Shown: one piece after another, positions 32,398-45,712 of the stretch
Layout of the letters: the number at the start of each line of letters is the position of its first letter
Numbering within the stretch: position 1 is the first letter of the stretch
Origin: Musa acuminata AAA Group
Lineage: Eukaryota > Streptophyta > Magnoliopsida > Zingiberales > Musaceae
DNA: 64,000 bases
Assembly (NCBI RefSeq): GCF_036884655.1
Contig: NC_088359.1
Coordinates: 20,507,501 to 20,571,500 of the forward strand
Direction of reading: 5' to 3'
Made by a program: the position numbers and the translations under genes
Notes under the pieces: generated by a model
Seen by the model: only the letters and a program-made list of their open reading frames with translations
Told to the model about the DNA's origin: nothing
Databases searched by the model: none

Positions 32398-33892
32398 TGT
32401 TGGGAAATCTTGGGGGCGACATCACATGTGCAGCGGAAGAACAAGAAAACAAAATCCCTGATTCCCAAAGAGATGTTCGTCGTCGTGTGAAGATTGGTGC
32501 GCAAAATCCGCGAAACTTAAAACTGCACATAGAGTAGATTGTGTTACCTAGGGAGATCGTATATCCCTGTTTCCTTGCAGATCCTTAGGAGAGGGTGAAG
32601 GAGGTCAAGCGTCCTCCTCTCTAGCGGTGATCCACACAACAGGGTTGCGACGATGCTCCTCAAAACTCCAAGCCTACTCTAAGGTGGAGAGGGGGAGGAG
32701 AATAGGAGAGGCAAGCAAAGGCTCTAGCCTATGAGGCTCTGAATTCCTCTTATTTATAGAGGTCCCCTATCAAACCCTAATGGGTCCTCCCTTAGTGGGT
32801 ATTGGATCTGCATCCAATAAGACAAGGGCTCCGTCGTATATCTCATATCCGAACCTCTACTCATCGCAATGCCTACCATATGTGTGTGACCCTCTAGGCC
32901 CAATATCGAGCTGGCCATGAGTCATACCTGTCAGAACTCCTTCTAACTTAGTGAATTATTATCTCTGTAATAATTCACTTGACTCATCGACTACGGACGT
33001 ACTAGACCACTATGCCGTAGTCCCTAGACGATATAGGGGAATCCAATCCATTGGACCTGTCTGTCCTTAATTACCATGTACCTATAGTCCCTCATCCATC
33101 TAATATCCTAGAGACCGTATATCGAGCATGGTGCTGTCAGACCCAAACAGTTTCTACTCGAGTCTTGCTCTAATCGGATTCTCCTGAAGAACTCTTTCTC
33201 TCTCAACTCGAATGACCCTAGCCAGGGATTTGTCTGAGCAAGAACACATGGGATATTCCTCTCATGACGCCGAGAGTGGATGATCCTCTATCGATACTCA
33301 ATAGCCCTCGTAAGGTCGACTACCACTCTCAATGACCAGCTGTACTAGATCTGGGACAGCCAAACCTATAAGTCTGGTATCAAAGAGTGGAGCACTCATA
33401 TAGGACATCCTTGGTGACTCAAGTCTAAGGACCAGATACACCACTAAAACTACGGAATCGCTATCTGATAATAAGGCATCATCAACCATCCAGCATTTCG
33501 TAAGCGGATCAATTAGTGAACTTATTCTCCAATGAGCACCTGTACTGTATCCCTAGTGTCCCTACACGAGCAGCTATGAGACCAGCTGCATTCATCATAT
33601 GGACGGGTATACAGCACACCAGTTTGTCCGGTTATCACGATGTCCCTCTCGAGTAACCTGTGACCGGGATTATTTAGGATCTGTGTTTAAAGGTGAATCG
33701 ATCTCATTATTGTGATCTCATCATGATCCGATTCCCATTGCACAAATCCAAGGACATCACAATATATATATATGCATATATACAATAGTTATAAAGTGAT
33801 ATACGTTAAAATATAATAAGCAAAAAGATTATGTATCAAGTCACACGTGTCATCACTCATGTGATTGGCTTGTTGGGCACCTATGACTAGCA
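32398..33892 (-). repeat. Element F 3' LTR
   Basis: 1495 bp, TGTTGGGAAATC at the left and TATGACTAGCA at the right on the + strand. The same family as B but about 100 bases shorter: the segment found at B 2563-2681 is missing in both F LTRs, so it was absent from the F master copy. Confidence 0.92.
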
Positions 33893-33903
33893 ATCTCCCA
33901 CTT
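33893..33903 (-). other. Polypurine tract of element F
   Basis: The minus strand reads AAGTGGGAGAT next to the 3' LTR, as in B. Confidence 0.8.
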
Positions 33904-33905
33904 AC

Positions 33906-35766
33906 CTAAAGCCAATCACCTATGTGTTTGATCCCCATCAGACCCTTGTGATGCTCAAAGATAATCTGAGACAACGGCTTTGTCAATGGATCTGCAATGT
34001 TATCTTCGGATTGAACTCTTTCCACTACTACATCTCCTCGGGTTACGATCTCTTTGATAAGTTGGAACCTCCTCAGAACACTTCTGATGAGACCCGGGTT
34101 CCCTTATTTGAGTAATCGCCCCGTTGTTGTCGCAATAAAAGGAGATCGGCTCCTCACTACCCGGCACGACTCCCAAATCTGTGATGAACTTCTTCACCCA
34201 GACTCCCTCCTTTGCTGCATCTGATGCAGCAATGTACTATGCCTTTGTGGTCAAGTCAGTAGTAGTATCTTGCTTGGAACTCTTCCAGCACACTGCTCCT
34301 CCATTCAAGGTGTACACATACCCTGAATTCGACTTGCTATTATCGACATCAGACTGAAAACTTGAGTCCGTGTAGCCTTCAACCTTATGGCTATTACTTC
34401 CATACACTAGTAAAAGATCCCTAGTCCTTCTCAAGTTCTTAAGGATATACTTTACTGCTTTCCAATACTCCAAGCTTGGATTCGCCTGATACCTGCTCGT
34501 GACACTCAGAGCATGCGCTATATCAGGCCTAGTACATAGCATGACATACATGATAGACCCTATTGTTGAGGTATATGGTATCATATCCATGTTCGCCCTT
34601 TCTTCTGGAGTCTTTGGGGACATACTCGTAGAAAACGATATCCCATATCTCATCGGTATGAGACCTCTTTTGGAATTTTCCATGCTAAACCTTTTGACAA
34701 TGGTTTCTATGTACCTGGACTGGGACATGCCAAGCATCCTTTTGGATCTATCTCTATAGATTCGAATCCCTAAGATATAAGATGCTTCCCCTAAGTCCTT
34801 CATGGAGAAGTGTATAGATAACCAAGCATTTACTATGGATAGCATTCCTACGTCATTCTCAATGATCAGGATGTCATCCACATATAACACCAAAAAGGTG
34901 ATAGCGCTCCCACTTACCTTCCTGTACACACAAGGCTTATCTTCGTTCTTAACGAAGTCATAAGATCTAATTGCCTCATCAAATCTTATGTTACAACTTC
35001 GGGAAGCTTGCTTTTGTCCATAAATGGATCTAAGCAACCTACACACCTTATCTGGGCAGTTCTTGGACATGAATCCCTCAGGTTGCATCATACATACCTT
35101 CTCCTTGAGGTTCCCATTGAGGAATGCGGTTTTCACATCCATCTGTCAGATCTCATAATCATAGTGTACTATAATAGCCAATAGAATTCTGATGGATTTT
35201 AGCATTGCTACGGGTGAGAAGGTTTTGTCATAGTCAACACCTTGCCTTTGACGATACCCCTTAGCCACTAGCCTTGCTTTATAGGTCTCTACATTTCCAT
35301 CTACTTCGATCTTTTTCTTAAAGATCCACTTGCAACCGATGGGTACAATACCTTCGGGCGTATCAACTAGGTTCCAAACCTTGTTGGAGTATATAGAATC
35401 CACCTCAGAATTCATGGCTTCTTGCCACTTCCCGGAGTCTATACTCATAATAGCCTCCTCGTAGGTCTGAGGATCAATATCCTCAACATCCTCTCCTCTT
35501 ATATGTCCCACATATCTCTTAGGAGGATGAGATACTCTATCAGACCTACGTAAAGTTGAAAATTGTGTATTAGGTACCTGAACAGACTCGGACTGTAGAG
35601 TGGTGCTTGAGCTTAGTTCTCCAACCTCGCTCAACTCTATCATTCTCCCACTATCTCCGCCAAGAATGTGTTCCTTCTCAAGGAACACTGTTCTCTTAGC
35701 TAGAAAGACCTTTTGGTCCTCGAGATGATAGAAATAATACCCATAAGTTTCCTTGGTGTATCCCAC
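33906..35766 (-). pseudogene. Element F pol: reverse transcriptase and RNase H
   Basis: From MGYTKETYGYYFYHL (after integrase) through RT (GCKWIFKKKIEVDGN, MDVKTAFLNGNLKEKVCM, YVDD in FLVLYVDDILII) to RNase H (KVEGYTDSSFQSDVDNSKSNS) and the end block with stop at 33906-33908. A Trp to TGA at about 35143 separates two open halves (206 and 301 codons), and a Glu to TAG near 34237 hits the AEYIA motif of RNase H. A shift at about 34090-34110 disturbs the tail. RT is nearly whole otherwise and shows what B lost. Confidence 0.87.
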
Positions 35767-36830
35767 AAATTTGCATCGCTCTGTCCTTGATTCTAACTTA
35801 TCGGGGTTGTGTCTTTTAACGTGGGCAGGGCAGCCCCAAATCTTAACAACCTTAAGATCAGGCTTCTTCCCTTTCCATATCTCTTATGGTGTAGACACTA
35901 CCGACTTAGTTGGAACTCTATTCAGAAGGTAAGCTGCGGCCTCTAGGGCATATCCCTAGAATAAGATGGGTAGGTTAGTGAAACTAATCATGGACCATAC
36001 CATATCTAATAGCGTACGATTCCTCCTTCCAAAGACACCATTGAGCTGAGGTGTATAAGGAGGTGTCCATTGGGATAATATCCCATGATCATTGAGGAAC
36101 TAAGTAAACTATGTACTTAAGTACTCACCTCCTCGATTTGATCGAAGAGTTTTGATACTCTTTCCAGTCTGGTTCTCCACCTCATTCTTATACTCTCTGA
36201 ATTTCTCAAAAGCCTCGGACTTGTACTTTATTAAGTACACATATCCATACCTTGAGAAATCATCAGTAAAGGTAATGAAGTAGGAGTAACCACCAATGGC
36301 ATGAGTTAACATGGGTCCACATACATCACTATGTATGAGTTCCAACAGCTCAGTGGTTCTCTCTCTAGTTCCACTAAATAGAGAGTTAGTCAGTTTTCCA
36401 TGAAGGCAAGGCTCGCAAGTTGCATATGACATATAGTCGAATTGATCTAGATATCCATCATTTAGCAACTTTTGAATCATTCCCTCATGGATGTGACCTA
36501 ACCTACAATGTCATAGGTATGCACTGTTCACCTCATCTCGTTTCCTCTTAGACACTTACATTCATGATATGTGGAGTAGTATCTAGCATAAACAAACATT
36601 TATGCAATATTCCTCTCGCCAATCTCCCCTCGACTTTGCTAGAATTTATAATAAATTGTAGATGTGATAAGTAATACTGGTATCCAATACCAATGCACTA
36701 TCACAAAAATCTAACAATTGGAGATTCATCATAATGTACCTGAAGCTTCTCCAAGCTTCTATTTCGCCCTTTCTGCAAGGTACTCTTTGCAGTTCCTCTT
36801 CTAGTACCCATCTTTACCACAGTGGAAGCA
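35767..36830 (-). pseudogene. Element F pol: integrase, GAG-pre-integrase and protease remnant
   Basis: Integrase is partly open at 36109-36480: YATCEPCLHGK, LIHSDVCGPM, YSYFITFTDDFSRY, LRSNRGGEYLST. The Asp of the usual SDRGGEY block is Asn here, a catalytic-position change. The rest of integrase (35830-36100) has several stops. Upstream, about 170 bases that B has at 6500-6720 are lacking, which removes most of the region between protease and GAG-pre-integrase. Confidence 0.8.
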
Positions 36831-37559
36831 CTAGCCTTTGCCCTTTGCTGGGTCTTTCTTAGCAACCTTTGCTTTACCTGGTTTGCCCTTGCCCTTTCCC
36901 TTCTTAAGGGATCTTTCTACTTTCCTTTTCTTTTTTGTCTCACTAGTATAGAGAACTGGCTTCTCTTTCTTAATAGTACTCTCTACCTCTCTCAACATAT
37001 TGAGGAGCTCTGGGAGAGTCACCTCAAGCTTGTTCATATTAAAATTCATTATGAAATGTGAAAAGGAATCTGGTAGGGACTGAAGCACAATGTCTACACA
37101 CAAGTTATCCTTTAGGACCATTCCTAGACTTGTGAGTTTTTCTATCCACTCAATTATCTTTAGAACATGGTTCTAAACCAGTGTCCCCTCAGTCATCCTA
37201 GCGCAGAAGAGGCTTTCGGATATCTAATATCGCTGAGTCCTTCCCAGTTCCTCAAACAATTTGCGGACATGTAGGAGAATGGATCTGGCATCCATGTTTT
37301 CATGTTGTCTTTGTAACTCAGGAGTCATAGAGCCCAACATATAGCACTGAGCAAGAGTGGAGTCATTAATGTACTTCACGTAGCGAGCGATCTCATCCTC
37401 GCTTGCCTCTTCTTCGGGCATAGGCATCACTGTATCAAGGACGTACACGATTTTCTCCGCCGTGAGAACAATTCTCAAGTTACGGAGCCAATTCGTATAA
37501 TTTGGACCAGTGAGGTGGTTAACATCAAGTATGCCACGTAAGGGATTTGAAAGCGACAT
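36831..37559 (-). pseudogene. Element F gag, pseudogene
   Basis: The ATG at 37557-37559 gives MSLSNPLRGILDVNHLTGP. It is open for 111 codons to a stop at 37224, then again in 36831-37121 ([20 protein letters not shown] and the Lys/Gly-rich tail). In the knuckle region just below, the final Cys is kept but His is Tyr and a TAG follows. This copy preserves codon 24 Trp that B lost. Confidence 0.85.
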
Positions 37560-39377
37560 TTTTTGAAAATAAAGATGCAGTAGAAATGAATAACATACAG
37601 ATTTTGCAAGAAATAAACTATCAAGATATGGACTTCTATCTTAATATGCTCCCACTATTTTACAAATGAGTCACGCGACACTCTTAGCACATGAAACGGA
37701 AGTCTCCAGCAGACTTCTAGTGGGGATCAGGATCCAATTAGCGTCTTAGTGTAACCTCGAGGGACTCGACCAATCACACTAAGCCTAAATGGTAGGCAAC
37801 TCTTGCCGATCACAACTTCTTTTGATTCCCGTCCTGTTCGGCCTCCGAATCACCATGGCCTCGAGGGACTCGACCAACCATGATGCTCGGTTAAGTCAAC
37901 ACCTTCGTTACAAGATGAGTCTGATTTGATGATATACCCACGAGGGACTCGACCAAGCATACCATGCCCTCTGATCACCCGTGACATCTCTGTGTCGTAA
38001 GCAAGATAGCGAATCGCGATATATGTGAGTCTCGAGGGACTCAACCAACTCAACCTACACCGAGAATTGGTTCCTACTTATAACGATGGAAGGCCACGTG
38101 GGTCAATCTAATTGTCTCACGTTTACCGACTTAATATTATCGAGAGAGAAGTTTCTATGATTTGGTCTCCTAATATGACATGTCACACATATACATATTT
38201 AATATATCTAAATCGCATGCAAATATATATACATATCTAGTATATGTATAAGTAATCACACCAGATGATCATGGACCGCAACTTAATGTGATTAGGCCCG
38301 AGCCAGTAGGCCTAATCACTCACATCAAGATCATGTGTGCAACGGTGCATCTCCATGCCCTGTGATCGTCCGTCTCGTGGGTCCCGCTATCGCATCCACG
38401 CTCCCATTGCGCCTCCTCATGTTATTACAAATTTATCATAGGCACGCAGGCCCGACAATAAACGAGAAATATAATGAAGGCTCGCAGACCTCAATAATAA
38501 TAATCACAAGTACACACATCACACGGTCCATGATCATCCGTCCACATATTATACATCACATGTATAAATAATCATCATCATGTAGGACTACTAGATAATG
38601 ATAAAAAATAATAATCAACTAAACCTTTTAATTAATTAGAATTTTATGAAATCAGGGACATATAGGGAATTTTTGAATTCATAGGGGTATTTTCATAATT
38701 TGGACAAAAGATAGAAACTGGAATTTCTCAAATTCCGAGGGGCAAAACTATCTTTTGCCCAAAAAACCCTAATGCCCTACTCCCCTTTGCTGCTGTCGCC
38801 GCCGCCACCGCCACCTTGTTGGCGGCGGCATATGCGGCGGGGCGAGGGCGCTGCCCTCGCCTGTAGTCGGCACGCCCGCTGGCGGCACTACCGCTGTAGG
38901 TGGGCACACCCGCGGGTGATTCTGCCGGTGGGGCAACGCCCGCAGGTGGTGCTGCCCCTGCAGATTAGCGCCCCTAAGGCGCCCGCCTCCGCGGGCGGTT
39001 CTGCCCGCGGGGCAACGCCCGTAGGCGGTGCTGTCCCGCCGGGCGACCGCCCCTGTGTGGAGGTTTCGCCCACGGGAGCAGCGGCGGCAGGCGCCGCTGC
39101 CCTGCGGCGCCTCACCCCGCGGGAGAAGCGGCCGCAAGCGCCTCTGCACGCGGGCTGCCAGCCCGGCCGGACGCAAGCCTGCTTCAAGTAGGCCGCCGGT
39201 AGGCTGCTGTAGACGCAGCCCCTGTGCTGCCTGCCTGCGGTTGCTATGCACGCACGCAGATCGAGGGCTACAACTGTTGCTGCCCTTCCTTATTTTTGCG
39301 TCAACGATTTTGACGTCAAAATTCTTCCTAAACACAACACACGCAGTTCAAAACCAATCATTCGCACAAACAACCTG
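37560..39377 (-). mobile_element. Element F leader
   Basis: The same layout as the B leader: four CTCGAGGGACTC-type motifs (near 37757, 37860, 37942 and 38033; the third is altered), an AT-rich part, and a GC-rich block at 38780-39300 next to the PBS. A sense-strand open frame of 188 codons (38769-39335) crosses the GC block; its Ala/Arg/Gly-rich translation partly resembles the one in B, but I cannot assign a function. Confidence 0.72.
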
Positions 39378-39389
39378 GCTCTGATACCA
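39378..39389 (-). other. Primer binding site of element F
   Basis: The minus strand reads TGGTATCAGAGC beside the 5' LTR, the canonical sequence. Confidence 0.88.
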
Positions 39390-39390
39390 C

Positions 39391-40878
39391 TGTTGGGAAA
39401 TCTTGGGGGCGACATCACATGCACAGCGGAAGAACAAGAAAACAAAATCTCCGATTCCCAAAGAGATGTTCATCATTGTGCGAAGATTGGTGCGCAAAAT
39501 CCGCGAAACTTAAAACTGCGTATAGAGTAAATTGTGTTACCTAGGGAGATCGTATATCCCTGTTTCCTTGCAGATCCTTAGGAGAGGGTAAAGGAAGTCA
39601 AGCGTCCTCCTCTCTAGCGGTGATCCACATAGCAGTGCTGCGACGACGCTCCTCAAAACTCCAGGCCTGCTCTGAGGTGGAGAGGGGGAGGAGAATAGGA
39701 GAGGCAAGCAAAGGCTCTAGCCTATGAGGCTCTAAATCCCTCCTATTTATAGAGGTCCCCTGTCAAACCCTAATGGGTCCTCCCTTAGTGGGTATTGGAT
39801 CTGCATCCAATAAGACAAGGGCTCCGTCGGATATCTCATATCCGAACCTCTACTCATCGCAATGCCTGCCATATGTGTGTGACACTCTAGGCCCAATATC
39901 GAGTTGGCTGTGAGTCATACCTGTCAGAACTCCTTCTAACTCAGTGAATTATTATCTTTGTAATAATTCACTTGACTCATCGACTACAGACGTACTAGGC
40001 CACTACGCCGTAGTCCCCAGACGATGCAAGGGAATCCAATCCATTGGACCTGTCTGTCATCAGTTACCATGTACCTATAGTCCCTCATCCATCTAATATC
40101 CCAGAGACCGTATATCGAGCATGGTGCTGTCAGACCCATACGACTCGAGTCTCGCTCTAATCGGATTCTCCCGAAGAACTCTTTCTCTCTCAACCCGAAT
40201 GACCCTGGCTAGGGATTTGTCTGAGCAAGAACACATGGGATATTCCTCTCATGACGCTGAGAGTGGATGATCCTCTATCAACACTCAATAGCTCTCGTAA
40301 GGTCGACTACCACTCCCAATGACCAATTGTCCTAGATCTGGGACTGCCAAACCTATAAGTCTGGTATCAAAGAGTGGAGCACTCATACAGGACATCCTTG
40401 GTGACTCATGTCTAAGGACCAGATACATCACTAAGACTACGAAATCACTGTCTGACATTAAGGCATCATCAACCATCCAACATTTCATAAGCGGATCAAT
40501 TAGTGAACTCATTCTCCAATGGGCACCTGTACGGTATCCCTAGTGTCCCTACACGAGCAGCTATGAGACCAGCTGCATCCATCATATGGACGGGTATACA
40601 ACACACCAGTGTGTCCGGTTATCATGATGTCCCTCTCAAGTAACCTGTGACCGGGATTATTTAGGATCTTTGTTTAAAGTTGAATCGATCTCATTATCAT
40701 GATCTCATCACGATCCGATTCCCATTGCACAAATCCAAGGACATCATAAAATATATATGCACATATGCAATAGTTATAAAGTGTTATACACCAAAAATAT
40801 AATAAGCAAAAAGATTCTGTATCAAGTCACACGTGCTATCACTCACGTGATTGGCTTGCTGGGCACCTATGACTAGCA
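39391..40878 (-). repeat. Element F 5' LTR with TATA box
   Basis: 1488 bp. TATA CTATAAATAG is at 39743-39752 on the minus strand. Differences from the 3' LTR are scattered substitutions of a few percent plus small indels by eye, so the insertion is older than C. Confidence 0.92.
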
Positions 40879-40883
40879 ATATG

Positions 40884-41352
40884 TATACTATTTATTTCTA
40901 CTACATCTTTATTTTCAAAAAATGTCACTTTCTAATCTCTTACGTGGCATACTTGATATCAACCGCATAACTGGTTTGAATTTTATGGATTGGCTCTACA
41001 ACTTGAGAATTGTTCTCACGACAGAAAAAATCACGTACGTCCTTGATACAGTATGCTCATGGAAGGGGCAAGCGAGGATGAGATTGCTCGCTACATAAAG
41101 TACATAGATGACTACACTTTTGCTCAACGTTACATGTTGGGCTCCATGATTCCTGAGTTACAAAGATAGCATGAAAAGATGGATGTCAGATCTATTCTCA
41201 TATATGTCCGTAAACTGTTTAAGGAAGAGAGAAGGACTCAATGTTATGAGATATCGAAGAGCCTCTTTCACGCTAGGATGACTGAGGGGACACCAGTTTA
41301 GAACCATGTCTTAAAGATAATTGAGTGGATAGAGAAACTCACAGGTCTAGGA
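40884..41352 (+). pseudogene. Element A leader end and gag, part 1
   Basis: The gag ATG is at 40922-40924 with MSLSNLLRGILDINRITG, collinear with the gags of B and F. A frame break at about 41050, a CAG to TAG at about 41168 and another TAG at about 41298 disable it. It ends at the insertion of solo LTR G (TSD TAGGA 41348-41352). Confidence 0.85.
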
Positions 41353-43892
41353 TGTTAGGATCGAGAGCACTAAGAGGGGGGGGGGGGGGTGAATTAGTGC
41401 AGCGGAAATATTTCAGCGATTAAAAACGAAAGCTGCGTTCATTCGATAAAAACTATTTTAATGCAAAAGCCAATTCTAAGATTACTTATGATTAAGTGCA
41501 GTTTATGTCTAAACACAGTTTGCGCCTAAGCGCAATTTATGCAGTTTGCAGTTTGCGTCTAAATGCAGATTGCGTCTAAGCGCAGTTTGCATCTAAGCGC
41601 AGTTTGCGTCTAAGCTCAGATTGCGTTTAAGCGCAGTTTGCGTCTAAGCGCAGTTTACGTCTAAACTCAGATTGCGTCTAAGCGCAGTTTGCGTCTAAGC
41701 GCAGATTACGTTTAAGCGCAGTTTACGTCTGAGCGCAGTTTACGTCTAAGATCAGATTGCGTCTGAGCGCAGTGCAGTTTGCGTCTAAACGTAGTTTTAC
41801 GTCTAAACACAGTTTTACGTCTAAACGTAGTTTTACGTCTAAACGCAGTTTACGTCTAAACGCAGTTTTACGTCTAAACGTAGTTTTACGTCTAAACGCA
41901 GTTTACGTCTAAACGCAGTTTTACGTCTAAACGTAGTTTTACGTTTAAAAGTAGTTTACGTCTAAAATACAGTTTTACGTCTAAGCAGAATCAAGACGTA
42001 AACGTAAACTGCAAAGAAACTTGTTCGCAGAAATCAGTTTGCAGCTATAAACAGAATCAAGACGTAAACGTAAACTGCAAAGAAACTCGTTCGTAAAAGC
42101 GCAGAAGACAGTTTACAGTTATAAATAGAATCAAAACGTAAGTGTAAACCATAATGTAGAGATCGCACGAAAACACCGATTTACGTCTGGATGCAGATTT
42201 GAAAAGAACAGAACTTAGAAACTTGTTCGTAAAAGCGCAGAGAGCAGTAGCTATGTAGGAGGTTTGCAGTAATGATAAAGTGCTCAAAATGAAAGCAAAT
42301 CAGAGATTTAGAGTGGTTCGGTCAGTCTTGACCTACTCCACTTTTGGCTTCCTCCACCGACGAGGTCACCGACGTCAACTAGAAGCCTTCCTTCAATAGG
42401 CGAAGGCCAACTACCCTCTTACAGATTCACTCCTTTTGACGGGCTTAGGAGACAACCCTTACAGAAGTTTTCTCTCCTCTCTTTACAACTCAAACTTGAA
42501 GAATAGAAAGAGGAGAACTAGCAGTTTTGAGCTCTAAGAAACACAGAAAGATAGCAAGATTTCGAGTGTGTGTTCTGTGCTTTCAGTGCTGAATGGGTGG
42601 GGTATTTATAGGCCCCAACCCAGTTCAAATTTGGAGCTCAAAATGATCAAATCCCGGAATTCCGGGATCAGGCGGTTGCACCTCTTGACTGGAGAGGTTG
42701 CACCGCCTGGCAGAGCTCGAAGACTGAGCCCAGGCGGTGCCACCTCTTGACTAAGGCGGTTGCACCTCTCTGCCAGAGCTCGAAGACCGAGCTCAGGCGG
42801 TGCCACCTCTCTGTCAGGGAGGTTACACCGCCCAGTCTTGCTCGAAGACTGAGCTCAGGCGGTGCCACCTCCTGGCTGGGGAGGTTGCACCGCCCAGTCT
42901 CGCTGGGAGGTTTAGCCTAGGCGGTGCCACCTCCTGGCTGGGGCGGTGCCACCTCTTTCACTATTTCATCTCACTTGGTTTGGCTCCAAACTTGGCCCAA
43001 ACCAGTCCGAACTTGGGCCTAATTGGCCCCTACTTGGGTTATAGGATTAACACCTAATCCTAACTCTAATTAATGTGCTAACTATGATTTTAAAGACATT
43101 TTCTAAGCTATTACAAAGTCCGCAAGTCAAGACTTCTTCTGGCGAGCTTCCGGCAAACTTCCGGCGGTCTTTCGATGAACTCTCGGAAACCATTCTGCGG
43201 ACTCCCGGCAAGCTCCTAGACTTCACGATTTGTTCTTAGCGAGTTCCAACGAGCTTCTTCGGCAAGCTCCGATCTTTCTCGGCGAGCTCCGCGAACTCCC
43301 AACGAACCTTCCGGCGAGCTTCCGAAAAACCCTTCGGCAAGCTCCCAACTCATTCTCGGCTAGTTCCGGTAGCATTCCCGACGAACCTTCGGACTTCCGT
43401 CGAACTCTCGAACTCGCAACAAATCCTTCGCGCTTGACTCCGACACTTTGTTTCGCTTTATGTCTTCATCGTTATCATAGTTAATCCTGCACAATTAAAA
43501 CAAAACTTCGATCGAGACAATTAATCCTAAGCAATTAACCAAGTTGTCCGGCATGTCATTGGTCCCTCGACGCTTTGTCTGATTCTTCGGCGCATCGTCC
43601 TCTCCTGCGGCCTATTGCCCAATCGGCCAGTTGACTCCGCAACTCCGATATCCTTGGCACAATAACCGCTCTTCTTGGCCCGATGCCCGAGTCCACGACC
43701 CGAAGCCTTCTGTCGATACGTCGACCGATCCACCGGCCCGACGTCCAATCTTCTGACATGTTTCTCCGGTACAACATGATGTTCCTGCTTTAATTGTCTC
43801 ATCCTGATCAAAGCATCCTGCGTCACTCAAAACGCATATTAAATCATAAACATATATCAAGTAGTTTCATCATCAAAATACGAGATTCAACA
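41353..43892 (-). mobile_element. Element G: solo Sirevirus LTR, mosaic
   Basis: A complete LTR of 2540 bp with a perfect TSD TAGGA (41348-41352, 43893-43897) and no internal region. It has the longest minisatellite (41500-41985) and a 14-G run (about 41376-41389). From about 42950 to 43480 its sequence follows the E/K family, while both sides follow the D/N family, so it is a recombinant LTR. TATA is at 42603-42611 (minus). Confidence 0.93.
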
Positions 43893-43897
43893 TAGGA

Positions 43898-43938
43898 GTG
43901 GTTCTAGAGGATAACCTGTGTGTGGATCTCATGTTTAA
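43898..43938 (+). pseudogene. Element A gag, part 2 (short island)
   Basis: 41 bases of gag between solo LTRs G and H, matching [10 protein letters not shown] of B (minus strand near 7210-7241). Confidence 0.8.
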
Positions 43939-45712
43939 TGTTAGGATCAAGAGCACTAAGAGGGGGGGGGCGGTGAATTAGTGCAGCGGATAAAAATGTC
44001 AAATTCGTCAAATCTCTCGTACAATAAAAATCATTTCCTATGTAAAACCAATTTTGGAAACTTAGCTTGAAAGCATACGTAAATGTATTGAAGGCAGTAA
44101 GCTATTGAAGGGGTTTGCAGTAAGATAATAGCAGGAAACAAAATGTAAACCAGAGAAGACGGGAGTTTATAGTGGTTCGGTCAATCGTGACCTACATCCA
44201 CTCCTCCGATTCCTCTTCCGTCGAGGCCACCGGCATCCACTAACGATATTCCTTTAATAGGTGAAGATCAACCTCCTTCTTATACCCTTCTTCTCCTTTT
44301 ACCGGGTTTAGGAGACAACCCTTACAAGCACTCACTCTCCTCTCTAAAACAGAATCTTAACACTTAAGCTAGAGGAAGGATTTCTCAACTGATTTCTACA
44401 GCGTTTCTTTCCTTTTTTGCTCTCTGTGCTTGTGTGTTTTACCCAGGGATGGGAGGGGTATTTATAGGCTCTAAACCAGTTTGAATTCTGAGCTCAAAAC
44501 TGACATCTCCCGAAATTCCGAGGTCTGGCAGTTGCACCGCCTGGTAGAGCTCAGAGACTGAGCCTCTGGGCGATGCCACCACTTGTCAGGGGCGGTTGCA
44601 CCACTTGGCAGAGCTCGGAGATTGAGCCTCTGGGCGGTGCCACCGCCTGACAAGGGCAGTTACACCGCCTGGCAGAGCTCGGAGACCGAGCTCAGGCGGT
44701 TCCACCGCTTGTCAAGGGCGGTTGCACCGCTAGTCTAGCTCGGAGACTGAGCCCAGGTGGTGCCATCGCCTGCCTGGGGCGGTTGCACTGCCCAGCTTTC
44801 CTGGGAGACCCTCTCCTGTGCAGTGCCACCGTTGACCCTAGCGATGCCACCGCCTAGCAGGAATTCTGGTCCGAATGGGTTGATCCATTCGACCCAATTT
44901 GGGTCTGTCAAGGGCCCAATTGCCCCCAGATTAAGTTAATGGGATCACCTCCCATTCCTAACTTAATCATCATGCTAACTATGATTTTTCTTAAGACATT
45001 TACTGCAACTTGCTCCGGTGCATCAATCGCTTCTTCCGGTGAGCTTCCGGCGAACTTCCGTCGATCATCCGATGAACCCTCGGTGATGCTCCTGCGGACT
45101 TCCGGCAAACTCCTGGACTTGCGACGATCCACTTGGCGAGTTTCGACGAGCTTCTTTTGGCAAGCTCCTGGACTTCTCGGATTTGTTCCCGTAGAACCTC
45201 CGACGACCGTCCGGACTTCCATCGAACTATCGAACTCCCAACGTGATCATAGTCTTGACTCCAGCGCAACTCCTGCTGCATGTCTTACTTCCATCATAGT
45301 TAATCCTGCACATGTAAAACAAAACTTCGATCGAGACAATTAATCCTAAGCAATTAACCATGTTGTCTGGCATGTCATTGGTCCCTCGACGCTTCGTCTG
45401 ATTCTTCGGCGCATCGTCCTCTCCTGTGGCCTATTGCCCAATCGGCCAGTTGACTTCGCAACTCCGATATCCTTGGCGCAATACCTACTCTTCTTGGCCC
45501 GATGCCCGAGTCCACAACCCAAAGCCTTCTGTCGATACGTCGACCGATCCACCGGCCCGACGTCCAATCTTCTGACATGTTCCTCCTGCACAACATGATT
45601 TTTCCTGCTTTAATTGTCTCATCCTGATCGAAGCATCCTGCGTCACTCAAAACATAGATTAAAACATAAACACATATCAAGTGGTTTCATCATCAAAATA
45701 TGAGATTCAACA
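43939..45712 (-). mobile_element. Element H: solo Sirevirus LTR
   Basis: 1774 bp, left edge TGTTAGGATCAAGAGC, right edge TGAGATTCAACA. The flanks TTTAA (43934-43938) and TTTCA (45713-45717) fit a TSD with one mismatch. It lacks most of the minisatellite. GC-rich repeats lie at 44525-44850 and TATA at 44459-44467 (minus). Its U5 matches J and L, and its U3 is the long version. Confidence 0.9.

Larger units (their letters stand above)
32398..40878 (-). mobile_element. Element F: Angela-like copia retrotransposon, degenerate
   Basis: 8481 bp in minus orientation with LTRs 32398-33892 and 39391-40878, PBS, PPT, leader, gag and pol, and a perfect TSD ATATG (32393-32397 and 40879-40883). It is inserted just upstream of the gag ATG of A. 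The coding part has stops in gag, a deletion that removes most of the protease, and stops in RT and RNase H, so it is not autonomous. Confidence 0.93.
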
